A DNA stretch of 64,000 nucleotides from a virus. The notes beneath the pieces are model-generated. The model was given only the letters and a program-made list of their open reading frames with translations. It did not search any database and had not been told where the DNA came from. A program made the position numbers and the translations under genes. Shown here in pieces: positions 44,441 to 52,323 of this stretch (position 1 is its first letter; the number at the start of each line of letters is the position of its first letter). The stretch spans positions 62,001 through 126,000 of IMG/VR virus record IMGVR_UViG_3300043411_001170; one strand, written 5' to 3'.

Positions 44441-44833
44441 ATGCCTACATATTCTTATAATTGTGATGTGTGTGAAATTGATTTTGATGCTGTCAATCGG
44501 ATTACGGAGTCAGATAAAAAAGAAAAATGTCCTAAATGTGGAAAGTTAGAATGTCCAAGAATTTTCACACCTAATGGAAATTTTATCTTAAAAGGTTCTG
44601 GATGGCCAAGTAAGGCTATGTCTATAAATAAGCAAATGACGACTGCAAATAATGAAAATAAATATAAACAACAGCAATATAAATCTATGGTTCCTACTTT
44701 AGTTCCAAATGTAGAGGGTGAAAGAGTAGAATCTTGGTCTGATGCTCAAAAATTAGCAAAAGAAAAGGGCCATGATACCTCTTCTTATGAGCCTGCCGTT
44801 CAAAAAGAACAATCTAAAAAAATCGTAACTTAA
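44441..44833 (+). CDS. FmdB-type zinc ribbon protein
   Basis: The 130-residue protein begins MPTYSYNCDVCEIDFDA, with KEKCPKCGKLECPR following. This is the FmdB zinc ribbon: two C-x-x-C pairs in the first 45 residues. The remainder is flexible and Q/K/N-rich. It lies five bases after the SWIM gene. FmdB-like proteins are often called regulatory, but their role is unclear. A second copy is found at 57.4 kb. Confidence 0.78.
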   Translation: MPTYSYNCDVCEIDFDAVNRITESDKKEKCPKCGKLECPRIFTPNGNFILKGSGWPSKAMSINKQMTTANNENKYKQQQYKSMVPTLVPNVEGERVESWSDAQKLAKEKGHDTSSYEPAVQKEQSKKIVT

Positions 44834-44859
44834 TATTTATTGGTATAGACGAGGTTTTT

Positions 44860-45552
44860 ATGCATTTACGAGAGAGAAAAAAGAATTATATTTACATTTT
44901 AGTCCCTGCAATGGAAAACGTTATAGGATGGAGAATATTAGCTCACCGAACTCTAACGTTATGCCATACTACTCCTGTTAATATTGGTGAATATCGGATA
45001 GATCAGGGATTTATTTCTAGCTCTATGCGTAAATATAGTCGGGGTTTTGAAGGTACAAACCTGACAAAAGGTTATTCAAGAATTCTTATTAATATAGAAG
45101 ATCCAGAAATTTCTCAAGGTAGAGCAGAAATTCCTCTCGATGACAAATACTTATTTTTAAAGTTACAACCATTAATGTCTACAACAGGAACATACGCTAC
45201 TTATTTTACAAATATCTTAATTATCCCTACGGTAGAAACTTTTAGTAGAGAATTACCTTATATTATGGTTGGTGGCTCGGCTCCAGGAATTACGGCAGTA
45301 GCAGATGTACCTCCTTCTGAAAGCTTTATGAAGGTGTCATTACCTAGACAATCTATTTTCTTTTCTGTGTCCAATTCATCAACAACAGAACCTCTTTTAG
45401 TTTCTTTTGATAAAGGTGCTCCAGCAGTATCTCTCCCTCCAGGGTATGAGTCCAGTACAACAGACGCTGGTGTATCTGATTTTTATGTTGCATCTACAAC
45501 AGGTAATACAGTTCCTTTCATTGTAAACGCTTCAATGAGAGGAGTTCGATAA
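44860..45552 (+). CDS. Beta-rich hypothetical structural protein
   Basis: The N-terminal half of this 230-residue protein has ENVIGWRILAHRTLTLCHTT. The second half is beta-rich, with MKVSLPRQSIFFSVSNSS and SLPPGYESSTTDAG. The composition is that of a virion surface protein. The ATG at 44860 follows GACGAGG. No named family. Confidence 0.45.
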   Translation: MHLRERKKNYIYILVPAMENVIGWRILAHRTLTLCHTTPVNIGEYRIDQGFISSSMRKYSRGFEGTNLTKGYSRILINIEDPEISQGRAEIPLDDKYLFLKLQPLMSTTGTYATYFTNILIIPTVETFSRELPYIMVGGSAPGITAVADVPPSESFMKVSLPRQSIFFSVSNSSTTEPLLVSFDKGAPAVSLPPGYESSTTDAGVSDFYVASTTGNTVPFIVNASMRGVR

Positions 45553-45674
45553 ATAAACAATTAATAATTAACTATATTGTTGGGATTGTCCCCATAATTC
45601 TTTTATAAAAATTAAAAAAGAGCGAATACTTTTTTGAGGCTATTTGCTTCTCTAAACGATATCACCTTAAAAAC

Positions 45675-45704
45675 TTGATAGATTGTCTTTATAGAGGCTA
45701 TAAA
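45675..45704 (+). promoter_or_regulatory. Candidate promoter before the first structural paralogue
   Basis: TTGATA (45675-45680) and TATAAA (45699-45704) are 18 bases apart, 28 bases before the ATG at 45732. The 179-base gap (45553-45731) contains no gene. Confidence 0.4.
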
Positions 45705-45731
45705 ATAGCAGTCTACCAATGGAGCCATTAA

Positions 45732-46406
45732 ATGCCTACTTTAACACAGACCGCACACGTTCACATGAAAAGAACCGATATCCCAAATAAGGTTCTTCAA
45801 TTAACTGACTTGTTTCCTCACACCTCTCTAAGCAACACTGTAAACCTTCCTCCTGGCCAAACTCGTTATCTCAAGAGAGCATCGACAGTTTGGAGTACCG
45901 TAGCCACAAGTGGTGCCAATCCTATCGTTACTGTAAATGCTTATCAAGGATTGGCTGCCTATCTTCTTGATAATATCGAAGCTGGTGGTGGCACTTTGGC
46001 ATTTACGGCTGCTCAAGCAAATGCAGCAGCAACAGCATTGTTAGCGATTGCTGATGCAGGAACTGCTCTTACCCTTACAACAATCAATGCTGCTTTGGCA
46101 GTTGTAGTTGCAGCAACCACACTAACAACAAACGGATCTACAGGTACAGTTTTGGAAGTCCTACAGATTATTGGTGGACGTATCTACACTGTTCCTGCCG
46201 CTGCTGTTATTGAAGCTGCTGGTGCAAAGTCTACCAGAAAAGGATCTTTTGACGACACCTATTTCAAGCCTCTCGTTCGTGGTGGCGTTTTTGAAGATTC
46301 TTTGTTATCTGGACAAGTATCTAAATTGAAGTTAGCTACTTTTAGATACAAGAATACAAATGGTGCTGCTATCGTTGTTTATGACGACGAAGGTAATGTC
46401 ATTTAA
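45732..46406 (+). CDS. Virion structural protein, short paralogue
   Basis: The 224-residue protein begins MPTLTQTAHVHMKRTDIP. The segment VNLPPGQTRYLKRA and the ending KLATFRYKNTNGAA are nearly the same in the gene at 46,653, so the two are paralogues in tandem. The middle is A/T-rich (AANAAATALLAIADAG) and helical. Codon use is mildly enriched for CGT and GCT. High expression and a virion location are likely, possibly tail tube or decoration, but I cannot decide which. Confidence 0.6.
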   Translation: MPTLTQTAHVHMKRTDIPNKVLQLTDLFPHTSLSNTVNLPPGQTRYLKRASTVWSTVATSGANPIVTVNAYQGLAAYLLDNIEAGGGTLAFTAAQANAAATALLAIADAGTALTLTTINAALAVVVAATTLTTNGSTGTVLEVLQIIGGRIYTVPAAAVIEAAGAKSTRKGSFDDTYFKPLVRGGVFEDSLLSGQVSKLKLATFRYKNTNGAAIVVYDDEGNVI

Positions 46407-46652
46407 TGTCGAAATAACCTGCGTTGTTGGCCCGTGATTGGCCTAATTTAATAGGTTCTTTAAAAATTAAACAGTGATGTTCTCTCTCACATTGCCGTTT
46501 AATAATTACTAAAAATAATAAGAAAAGCCCCCTGATCGGGGCTTTTCTTATTTAAGGTCATTAATTTTTTAATATTATTTGAATTTTAGTTATAGTCTTT
46601 TGTCTATTTGTGTCTTGTCTTTTAACATCTAACTTGAAGATATAGAGAAAAT
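46407..46652 (+). other. Gene-free gap with a terminator between the paralogues
   Basis: This 246-base gap has a possible stem made from ATTAAAC and GTTTAAT near 46470-46500, and the terminator at 46517-46556. Downstream is AT-rich sequence with no convincing promoter. Confidence 0.4.
46517..46556 (+). terminator. Perfect 15-bp hairpin terminator
   Basis: AATAAGAAAAGCCCC (46517-46531) pairs with GGGGCTTTTCTTATT (46538-46552) across a 6-base loop. The long A/T part of the stem makes it a potentially bidirectional terminator. Confidence 0.88.
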
Positions 46653-47678
46653 ATGCCTACTTTAACACAGACAGCCCACCTTCACGTCAAAAGAACAGAT
46701 ATTCCTGCTAAAGTTCTTCAATTAAATGATCTTTTCCCACACACTTCATTAAGTAACACTGTAAATCTCCCTCCCGGTCAAACACGTTACCTTAAAAGAG
46801 CGTCATCGGTTTGGAATACTGTAGCTACTACAGGTACAAACCCTATTATTACAGCCGCAGAGTATCAAGGTCTTGCAGCGTACCTAATTGATAATTTAGT
46901 TTCTGGTGGCGGTACTTCTCCAGTACAAGCAACAGCTACAATTACTGTTACTGCTGTCCCTGTTGTTGGAACAATCACCATTGGAGGTGTTGTTTTAACA
47001 GCAGCCGCAGGAGCCAGAACTCCTGGAAATGATGACTTTGATGGTACTTTAGGAACTACAGATCTAGTGGCTGCTGAAATTGTAGCAGCTATTAATGATG
47101 TTGCAAACGGATTTGACGCTATTGTTACTGCCGCCGCAGTCGGAAGCATCGTTACTATTACAGCCGTTCCTATCGGTGTTCTCGGTAATGCTATTACTTT
47201 AACTGAAACTTCTGGTCAAATCACAATTTCTGGTGCTTTATTGACAGGTGGCGTTAGCACAGGTACTGGAGCATTGACAGCAGCAAATGCAAATGCAGCA
47301 TCAGCAGCATTATTAGCGATTGCTGATGCAGGAACTGCCCTTACTTTATCTGCTGTAAATGCTGCTATTGCAGGTGTTGTAGCAGGTACTTCTTTAACAG
47401 GTGGCGGATCTACTGGATCTCTACTAACCCTTCTTCAAGTCATTGGCGGTAGAATCTATACTGTTCCTTCACAGTCTATTATTGAGGCTGCCAGCGCAAA
47501 ATCAACTGCTAAAGGAAGTTTGGATACTAGTTATTATAAACACACTGTTCGTGGCGGTGTTTTTGAAGCATCTTTACTTTACGGACAAGTATCCAAGTTA
47601 AAGTTATCTACTTTTAGATATAAGAATACAAATGGTGCAGCCCTTGTAGTATATGATGATGATGGCAATGTTATCTAA
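46653..47678 (+). CDS. Virion structural protein, long paralogue with inserted module
   Basis: The 341-residue protein is exactly 117 residues longer than its neighbour at 45,732. Alignment by eye places the extra sequence at about residues 89-206: ATATITVTAVPVVGTITIGG, then ITAVPIGVLGNAITLT and GALLTGG. The same module type lies in the sheath-like protein at the right edge (ATATITVTAPVLAG, LTAVPVGELGNVLTLT). The flanks (ALLAIADAGTALTL, KLSTFRYKNTNGAA) match the short paralogue. It is a duplicated virion protein that gained an extra, probably Ig-like or beta-sandwich domain. Confidence 0.65.
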   Translation: MPTLTQTAHLHVKRTDIPAKVLQLNDLFPHTSLSNTVNLPPGQTRYLKRASSVWNTVATTGTNPIITAAEYQGLAAYLIDNLVSGGGTSPVQATATITVTAVPVVGTITIGGVVLTAAAGARTPGNDDFDGTLGTTDLVAAEIVAAINDVANGFDAIVTAAAVGSIVTITAVPIGVLGNAITLTETSGQITISGALLTGGVSTGTGALTAANANAASAALLAIADAGTALTLSAVNAAIAGVVAGTSLTGGGSTGSLLTLLQVIGGRIYTVPSQSIIEAASAKSTAKGSLDTSYYKHTVRGGVFEASLLYGQVSKLKLSTFRYKNTNGAALVVYDDDGNVI

Positions 47679-47737
47679 TAGAAATAAAAGTATATTCTAT
47701 TAATAGAACACATTAATAGGGTACATTTAAATAGGAT

Positions 47738-47769
47738 AAAACCTCTAAGATAGACCTTAGAGGTTTTTT
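47738..47769 (+). terminator. Rho-independent terminator
   Basis: AAAACCTCTAAG (47738-47749) pairs with CTTAGAGGTTTT (47756-47767) across a 6-base loop and is followed by TTA. It separates the long paralogue from the next gene. Confidence 0.88.
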
Positions 47770-47783
47770 ATTATGGTGTTAAC

Positions 47784-48683
47784 ATGCCAATAAAATTCTT
47801 TCCCGGTAAAGTTGTTCAAGAAGGAGACTTAACCGTATCCTTTATGGACTCAGAGGGAAACTCTACAAATGTGTACAGTATAGTATACAATTTATATTAT
47901 GCCGATCCAGGTCCACCTATAACTTATGTCCAAATAGATCCTGTTGATAGGACACCTGCGAATCCATTTTTAGGTGATTATTACGCCTCTTTTATGATTC
48001 CTCCAGGAGCAACACTTGGAAATTATCAGATAAGATGGACATTTCAACAGAACTCATCAGACCCACCAGCAGAAATAATACAAGAATTTGAAGTAGTATC
48101 TTCAGACACTCAGTTAGTAACTTATACTACTTGTGAAGCCGATTTAATAAGACAACTAAGAATATTTCTACGAGATAATAACCCAGATAGAAATTATCAT
48201 TTTAGACCTCCCGAACACGAAGGTAGAATAGGTAACTATAATAGGGTATTTGGATATGTATGGGAAGATGAAGAATTGAAACAATACTTATTATGGGGAC
48301 TATATTGGTGGAATAGCCAGCCACCAAATACATCAGGTATTTGTTCGTTGGAAGCGATCTGTAATACACACCCCTATTGGATTACAAATATTTTATGGGC
48401 AGCATCAGTACATGCTCTATATGCTTTATCAATTAATTGGATGCACGATGAATTTGATTATTCTATTGGAGGTGTTTCTCTAAGTTTAGAAAAATCATCA
48501 AAATATCAGAGTGCAAGACAAGAAGCCGAGGCTATGTTAGATAAAGCTACTCAAGCTAAAAAAGATACTGTAAGATTTATTAGAGGACTTAAACAGCATA
48601 GATATTCTCAGGGCGTTAGAAGTTCTTTTGGACCTGCTCTTGGTAAGGGAATATTGAGTCCTAGAAGTTTTATCGGATATTAA
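47784..48683 (+). CDS. Possible neck/connector or tail structural protein
   Basis: The first 115 residues of this 299-residue protein form a beta sandwich (VSFMDSEGNSTNVYSIVYN, GNYQIRWTFQQ). The second part is helical and tryptophan-rich (QYLLWGLYWWNSQPP, ITNILWAASVHALYALS). YSIGGVSLSLEKSSKYQSAR near residue 237 recalls head-tail adaptor proteins of large phages. The connector role is inferred from this pattern and the neighbourhood. Confidence 0.45.
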   Translation: MPIKFFPGKVVQEGDLTVSFMDSEGNSTNVYSIVYNLYYADPGPPITYVQIDPVDRTPANPFLGDYYASFMIPPGATLGNYQIRWTFQQNSSDPPAEIIQEFEVVSSDTQLVTYTTCEADLIRQLRIFLRDNNPDRNYHFRPPEHEGRIGNYNRVFGYVWEDEELKQYLLWGLYWWNSQPPNTSGICSLEAICNTHPYWITNILWAASVHALYALSINWMHDEFDYSIGGVSLSLEKSSKYQSARQEAEAMLDKATQAKKDTVRFIRGLKQHRYSQGVRSSFGPALGKGILSPRSFIGY

Positions 48684-48745
48684 ATTTAATAAAAAACAAT
48701 TATAGCCAATAACTATTTCTAAACTATAACATATAGGACTTATAT

Positions 48746-50224
48746 ATGACAGACAAATTCGCAAAAAGAAAAGAAACAGTGGACAGTGCTAGATATGAAA
48801 AAGATATCAGTGCAAGAGACTCTTACAGTAAAGAACAACTAGCTCTTTTTAGAGAACTTTATCCTATATTTAAAATTTCTAGTAAAAGCGTAGTAAATAT
48901 TAAAAATGATAAAGAAAAAGTTAAAATATTAAAAGAAGTATTAGTCACAGAATCTGAGGTCACAGATTTTCTTGAATCTTATCCAGAAACTAATAGAGAT
49001 AGCTTGCTGAAACTAGGTGTAGCTGTAGCATTGGGGAAAAATATAGCTAAAGTTGAGTCTCTTGCTATATCTGTTTTCAACGATATCTACGTAACAAAAG
49101 AAATCTCTTCTGATACTCAGCAGCTAAAAAATAAACTTCCTGAACAAGTATTGGAGTTTTTACCAGATAAAATAACAATAAAAACAGATCCAGATGGCGT
49201 CATTAACGAGATAACAAATAGATTTCAAGAACAGTATGAAACTATTGGAAAGAAAATAGATCTTCAGAAGAAGATCTTATCTAAATACAACGACATCTCA
49301 GCTAAAATTAAAAAAGACCTCAATAGTGAAGATGAACAGACGAAATTAGCTGCTCTCATAATGGCTATTATTATGGAGACTGGAATTAGACCAGGAAAAC
49401 CAGGAACGTCTTCAAAAAAGAAGAGTAAAGATGGTACGTCCATTGATACTTTTGGTGCTACCACTTTAACACCTGATCACATTTCTTTTTTGAAAGATAG
49501 TGAAGTGGAGTTAACATTTCCAGGTAAAAGTGGAACGATTAATGTAGCATCTATTCAAAATAAAGATTTGATTACTATCTTAAAAAGATATGTGGAACAT
49601 ACACAAAGTTTAATTACAGGAGAAGAAGGATCTGCCCCGAGATCTGTGTTTACAACAAGTGATGGAAAAACTCTTTCTCAAGATTTCTTAAGACGTTATG
49701 TAAAAAAACTCGGTGTACAGGGACTACGTCCTACAGATTTTAGAAAATTGAGATCTACACAGGCTGTTCTTAATAGTCTAAATTCTCAACTAGAGGGTTT
49801 ATATAATAGAATCTCTCAAGCAATTAGTAATCAGACTGAAAATCTCAAAGAAAGAATCGTGGAAGAAGTAATGTCTACTGTAAAACAGGCATATAAACAT
49901 GCCGAAAAAACATTATCACATGATAATGTGAGAACAACTATCGACCATTATGTCAATCCAAGCTTATTGTTAAATTTCCTCAGTACAGGAAAAGTAGCAG
50001 ACAATCTTAAATCTGCCATCGTAGACAGTAAAACTGTTCTCAGCTTTGATCCAGAAGTATTTGTACAACAGGCTATGGCTAGAAAATCTGCTCAACCAGA
50101 TCTTGTAAAAACATCTTCGGACGGAAATAAGCGGATGATTTCTATTCTTTATAAACTTGCAAAATTAGCAAGTTCTACGAAGAAATTAATTAATTCTTCA
50201 GATCATTATTCCTTCAGGTTTTAA
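48746..50224 (+). CDS. Topoisomerase IB / tyrosine-recombinase-like protein
   Basis: The second half of this 492-residue protein matches type IB topoisomerases in order. TGIRPG carries the first Arg (R215). DTFGATTLTPDHI with VELTFPGKSG holds the hairpin Lys (K261). RPTDFRKLRSTQAV holds the second Arg (R333). TTIDHYVNPSLL holds the nucleophile Tyr (Y402). The TFGxTTL...GKSG portion is specific to TopIB rather than Xer/Int recombinases. The enzyme would relax supercoils or rejoin DNA. The N-terminal 200 residues are helical and unfamiliar. The C-terminus (ISILYKLAKLASSTKKL) carries a K-x-A helix, suggesting packaging in the head. No attachment site is seen. Confidence 0.65.
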   Translation: MTDKFAKRKETVDSARYEKDISARDSYSKEQLALFRELYPIFKISSKSVVNIKNDKEKVKILKEVLVTESEVTDFLESYPETNRDSLLKLGVAVALGKNIAKVESLAISVFNDIYVTKEISSDTQQLKNKLPEQVLEFLPDKITIKTDPDGVINEITNRFQEQYETIGKKIDLQKKILSKYNDISAKIKKDLNSEDEQTKLAALIMAIIMETGIRPGKPGTSSKKKSKDGTSIDTFGATTLTPDHISFLKDSEVELTFPGKSGTINVASIQNKDLITILKRYVEHTQSLITGEEGSAPRSVFTTSDGKTLSQDFLRRYVKKLGVQGLRPTDFRKLRSTQAVLNSLNSQLEGLYNRISQAISNQTENLKERIVEEVMSTVKQAYKHAEKTLSHDNVRTTIDHYVNPSLLLNFLSTGKVADNLKSAIVDSKTVLSFDPEVFVQQAMARKSAQPDLVKTSSDGNKRMISILYKLAKLASSTKKLINSSDHYSFRF

Positions 50225-50243
50225 AAACAATGGGTTAATATAA

Positions 50244-50957
50244 ATGTTACCAGAAAAATATATTCCAATAACTGATATCAAAAACTGGATATTTAATATT
50301 AACCCGGCATATTACTACATGCCATTTTTCACTGGGTTCTTAATTATAAAACCAAATAAAGGAAGTGAGCTATGTGAATTATTATTTTATCCGAAAAGAG
50401 GATTATTATTAAGTTTTGGAAGATACATAACAGCAAACCATTGTGCAAGAATGGCTGCTAAATGGTGTTTACAGACGGATCAAAATAGATTTTTACCGTC
50501 ATCCACTGATGAAACAGAAGATGCGAAGAAAAAGCGTAGAGAAAAAAGAAAAAGAAAGAAAATAGACTTGACTGAGAGTATAGAACCTAGAGATGAATAC
50601 TCTGTATTAGGTCCAGAGACACCAGCAGAAAATTCGGCCCCCATACCTAAAATGGCATCTTCTGGTGCTCAAAGCGGTACTTTAGCCATATTTGAGGAAA
50701 TGAGGCATGGTGTAGAAAAGAAAATGATTTTTCATGAGTCAAAGACGAGTTATATTCTCATATATAGAAAAATACGAGACGAAATTCAAGTAGTTATTTC
50801 TAAATTAGAGGGAGAGGGAAATCCTAAATTGGCTACAGGAACATACACAGGTAGTCCTGTATTTGTTGTTTCTATTTTAAAGGATATGCCGAAAGTACTG
50901 GAGACTATTTCATATAGTTATTTTAGACTTCCTGTAAAAACGATTTGGAACAGCTAG
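50244..50957 (+). CDS. Hypothetical protein
   Basis: The N-terminal 80 residues of this 237-residue protein form an alpha/beta domain (YKPNKGSELCELLFY-like). A strongly basic stretch follows near 95-110 (KKKRREKRKRKKID), and then a linker with IPKMASSGAQ. The C-terminal domain has MIFHESKTSYILIYRKIRDE and PVFVVSILKDMPKV. The basic block could bind DNA. The gene ends in TAG. No family is recognised. Confidence 0.45.
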   Translation: MLPEKYIPITDIKNWIFNINPAYYYMPFFTGFLIIKPNKGSELCELLFYPKRGLLLSFGRYITANHCARMAAKWCLQTDQNRFLPSSTDETEDAKKKRREKRKRKKIDLTESIEPRDEYSVLGPETPAENSAPIPKMASSGAQSGTLAIFEEMRHGVEKKMIFHESKTSYILIYRKIRDEIQVVISKLEGEGNPKLATGTYTGSPVFVVSILKDMPKVLETISYSYFRLPVKTIWNS

Positions 50958-51034
50958 AATAACTGATTTATAATTTCTGTGGGTAGAACATCTATTTTAC
51001 TTGTTTCATATTTATACAAGAAAGAGAGATTTAC

Positions 51035-51451
51035 ATGTCTACCGAACAAAAAAGGTCTTTAACTCCAGATAGTTTGAAAGTAAAAATAGAAAGAGAAAAG
51101 TCAAAGAATGATATAATGCTGTCAGCGGCATCTTTGGCTACTGCCTTAGATGAATTAAGGACAGAAAGCAATTTTAAGAAATTTCTTGATTCATCGATGA
51201 TTATTGGAATGGCAGTCTGTGATATTAATTTGAGATATGTACACACAACAAAATTATGGGAACATTTTTTTATGGGAGGTGTAAAACCTCCTTATGTTCC
51301 ATTAGTAACGGGGCGTTCGTCTAGAGATTTGCAAGGTACTAAAGGTATTGAGCCAGTTGTTTCAACTGATACAGGTAAATTATTTTGTTATTGGGAAAGA
51401 TGGAAGGATGGACTAGAAGAAGGATACACATTTTATATTGTCCACTCTTAA
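51035..51451 (+). CDS. Small hypothetical protein
   Basis: Residues 1-50 of this 138-residue protein are charged and helical. The remainder is a compact domain with VCDINLRYVHTTKLWEHF and GKLFCYWERWKDGLEEG. A good ribosome site (AAGAAAGAGAG) precedes the ATG. No family is recognised. Confidence 0.45.
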   Translation: MSTEQKRSLTPDSLKVKIEREKSKNDIMLSAASLATALDELRTESNFKKFLDSSMIIGMAVCDINLRYVHTTKLWEHFFMGGVKPPYVPLVTGRSSRDLQGTKGIEPVVSTDTGKLFCYWERWKDGLEEGYTFYIVHS

Positions 51452-51511
51452 TTAATAAAAGTCTAAATAAAAAATCTAAATCTATCAATAAATGTATTAG
51501 TGAGGTTAAAA

Positions 51512-52030
51512 ATGGCTCAACAAAATGAAAAGTACAACGAGATGTTAAACAGCTTTCTAAAACACGTTTTAGAGGGGATAGAGAGAGTAAATAACCAATT
51601 TGATAAGATTACTGAACAATTTCAAAACTATAGAACCTATGTTCAGAATACATTTCAAGAAATAAGTCACAGTTTAGCAGATCTAAGAAGTAAGGCAAAT
51701 GACATAGATAAATATAAGAGAGATTTGGAATCTTTAGATAAAGACGTAAGTGATATCACCAAAGATTTGGTAAATATCGATTTAACTATTAAAGATCTAA
51801 CTAGAAGACTTACTTTAGTAGAAAATCAAAACACTGAAGATAAAAAAGCAGATGATACCATAAATAAAGATTACGTAACGTTGGTAGCACAAGTCAGTAT
51901 CTTAAAGGATAAGATTAAGGAATTAGAAGAACATATTAAGACTTTAAATGCTAAAGGTGGAATCGGAGGAAGTATTGGAGGTAGTGTCGGTGGTATTATA
52001 ACAGGTATCATTGTTAAGTTTCTCGGATAA
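51512..52030 (+). CDS. Coiled-coil protein with glycine-rich C-terminal membrane segment
   Basis: Residues 1-150 of this 172-residue protein are a nearly continuous coiled coil. The last 22 (GGIGGSIGGSVGGIITGIIV) form a small glycine-zipper-like hydrophobic helix. The layout recalls XhlA-type coiled-coil membrane-anchored proteins, which are normally shorter. Glycine zippers can insert in membranes, so a role in DNA injection or lysis is possible. The ATG at 51512 follows GTGAGG. Confidence 0.5.
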   Translation: MAQQNEKYNEMLNSFLKHVLEGIERVNNQFDKITEQFQNYRTYVQNTFQEISHSLADLRSKANDIDKYKRDLESLDKDVSDITKDLVNIDLTIKDLTRRLTLVENQNTEDKKADDTINKDYVTLVAQVSILKDKIKELEEHIKTLNAKGGIGGSIGGSVGGIITGIIVKFLG

Positions 52031-52055
52031 TTCTTTTACGTGAGGAAGTAAATAA

Positions 52056-52310
52056 ATGGCTCAACAAGAGTTAGTAGGGACATTATCACAAGAAGATTTT
52101 AGCTTTCTTAGGGATTCTCATGAAACACTTGAGAATCTCCTTAAGGAGCTAGCACGATTAGACAGAGAAAAATTTAAAACCAATACTTATTTAAATAGTC
52201 TAGAAAAAGTAATAGAGGATCGTCTGGTTTCTATCAGAGAAGCTTTTAAGATACCAGATGATGTGAAATGCGAAATTATCGGAAATAAAATTTATACTAT
52301 AACTTTCTAA
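52056..52310 (+). CDS. Small helical protein
   Basis: This 84-residue protein starts MAQQ like the preceding one and is mostly helical (FSFLRDSHETLENLLKELAR). Ribosome site: TGAGGAAG. It is probably co-expressed with the coiled-coil protein and may be a binding partner; no family is recognised. Confidence 0.45.
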   Translation: MAQQELVGTLSQEDFSFLRDSHETLENLLKELARLDREKFKTNTYLNSLEKVIEDRLVSIREAFKIPDDVKCEIIGNKIYTITF

Positions 52311-52323
52311 ATCTAGGTTAAAT

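Noticed and set aside
48746-50224. Integrase of a temperate phage
   Set aside because: The R-K-R-Y order also fits recombinases, but the TFGxTTL...GKSG context fits TopIB better, and no repressor, excisionase or attachment site is seen.
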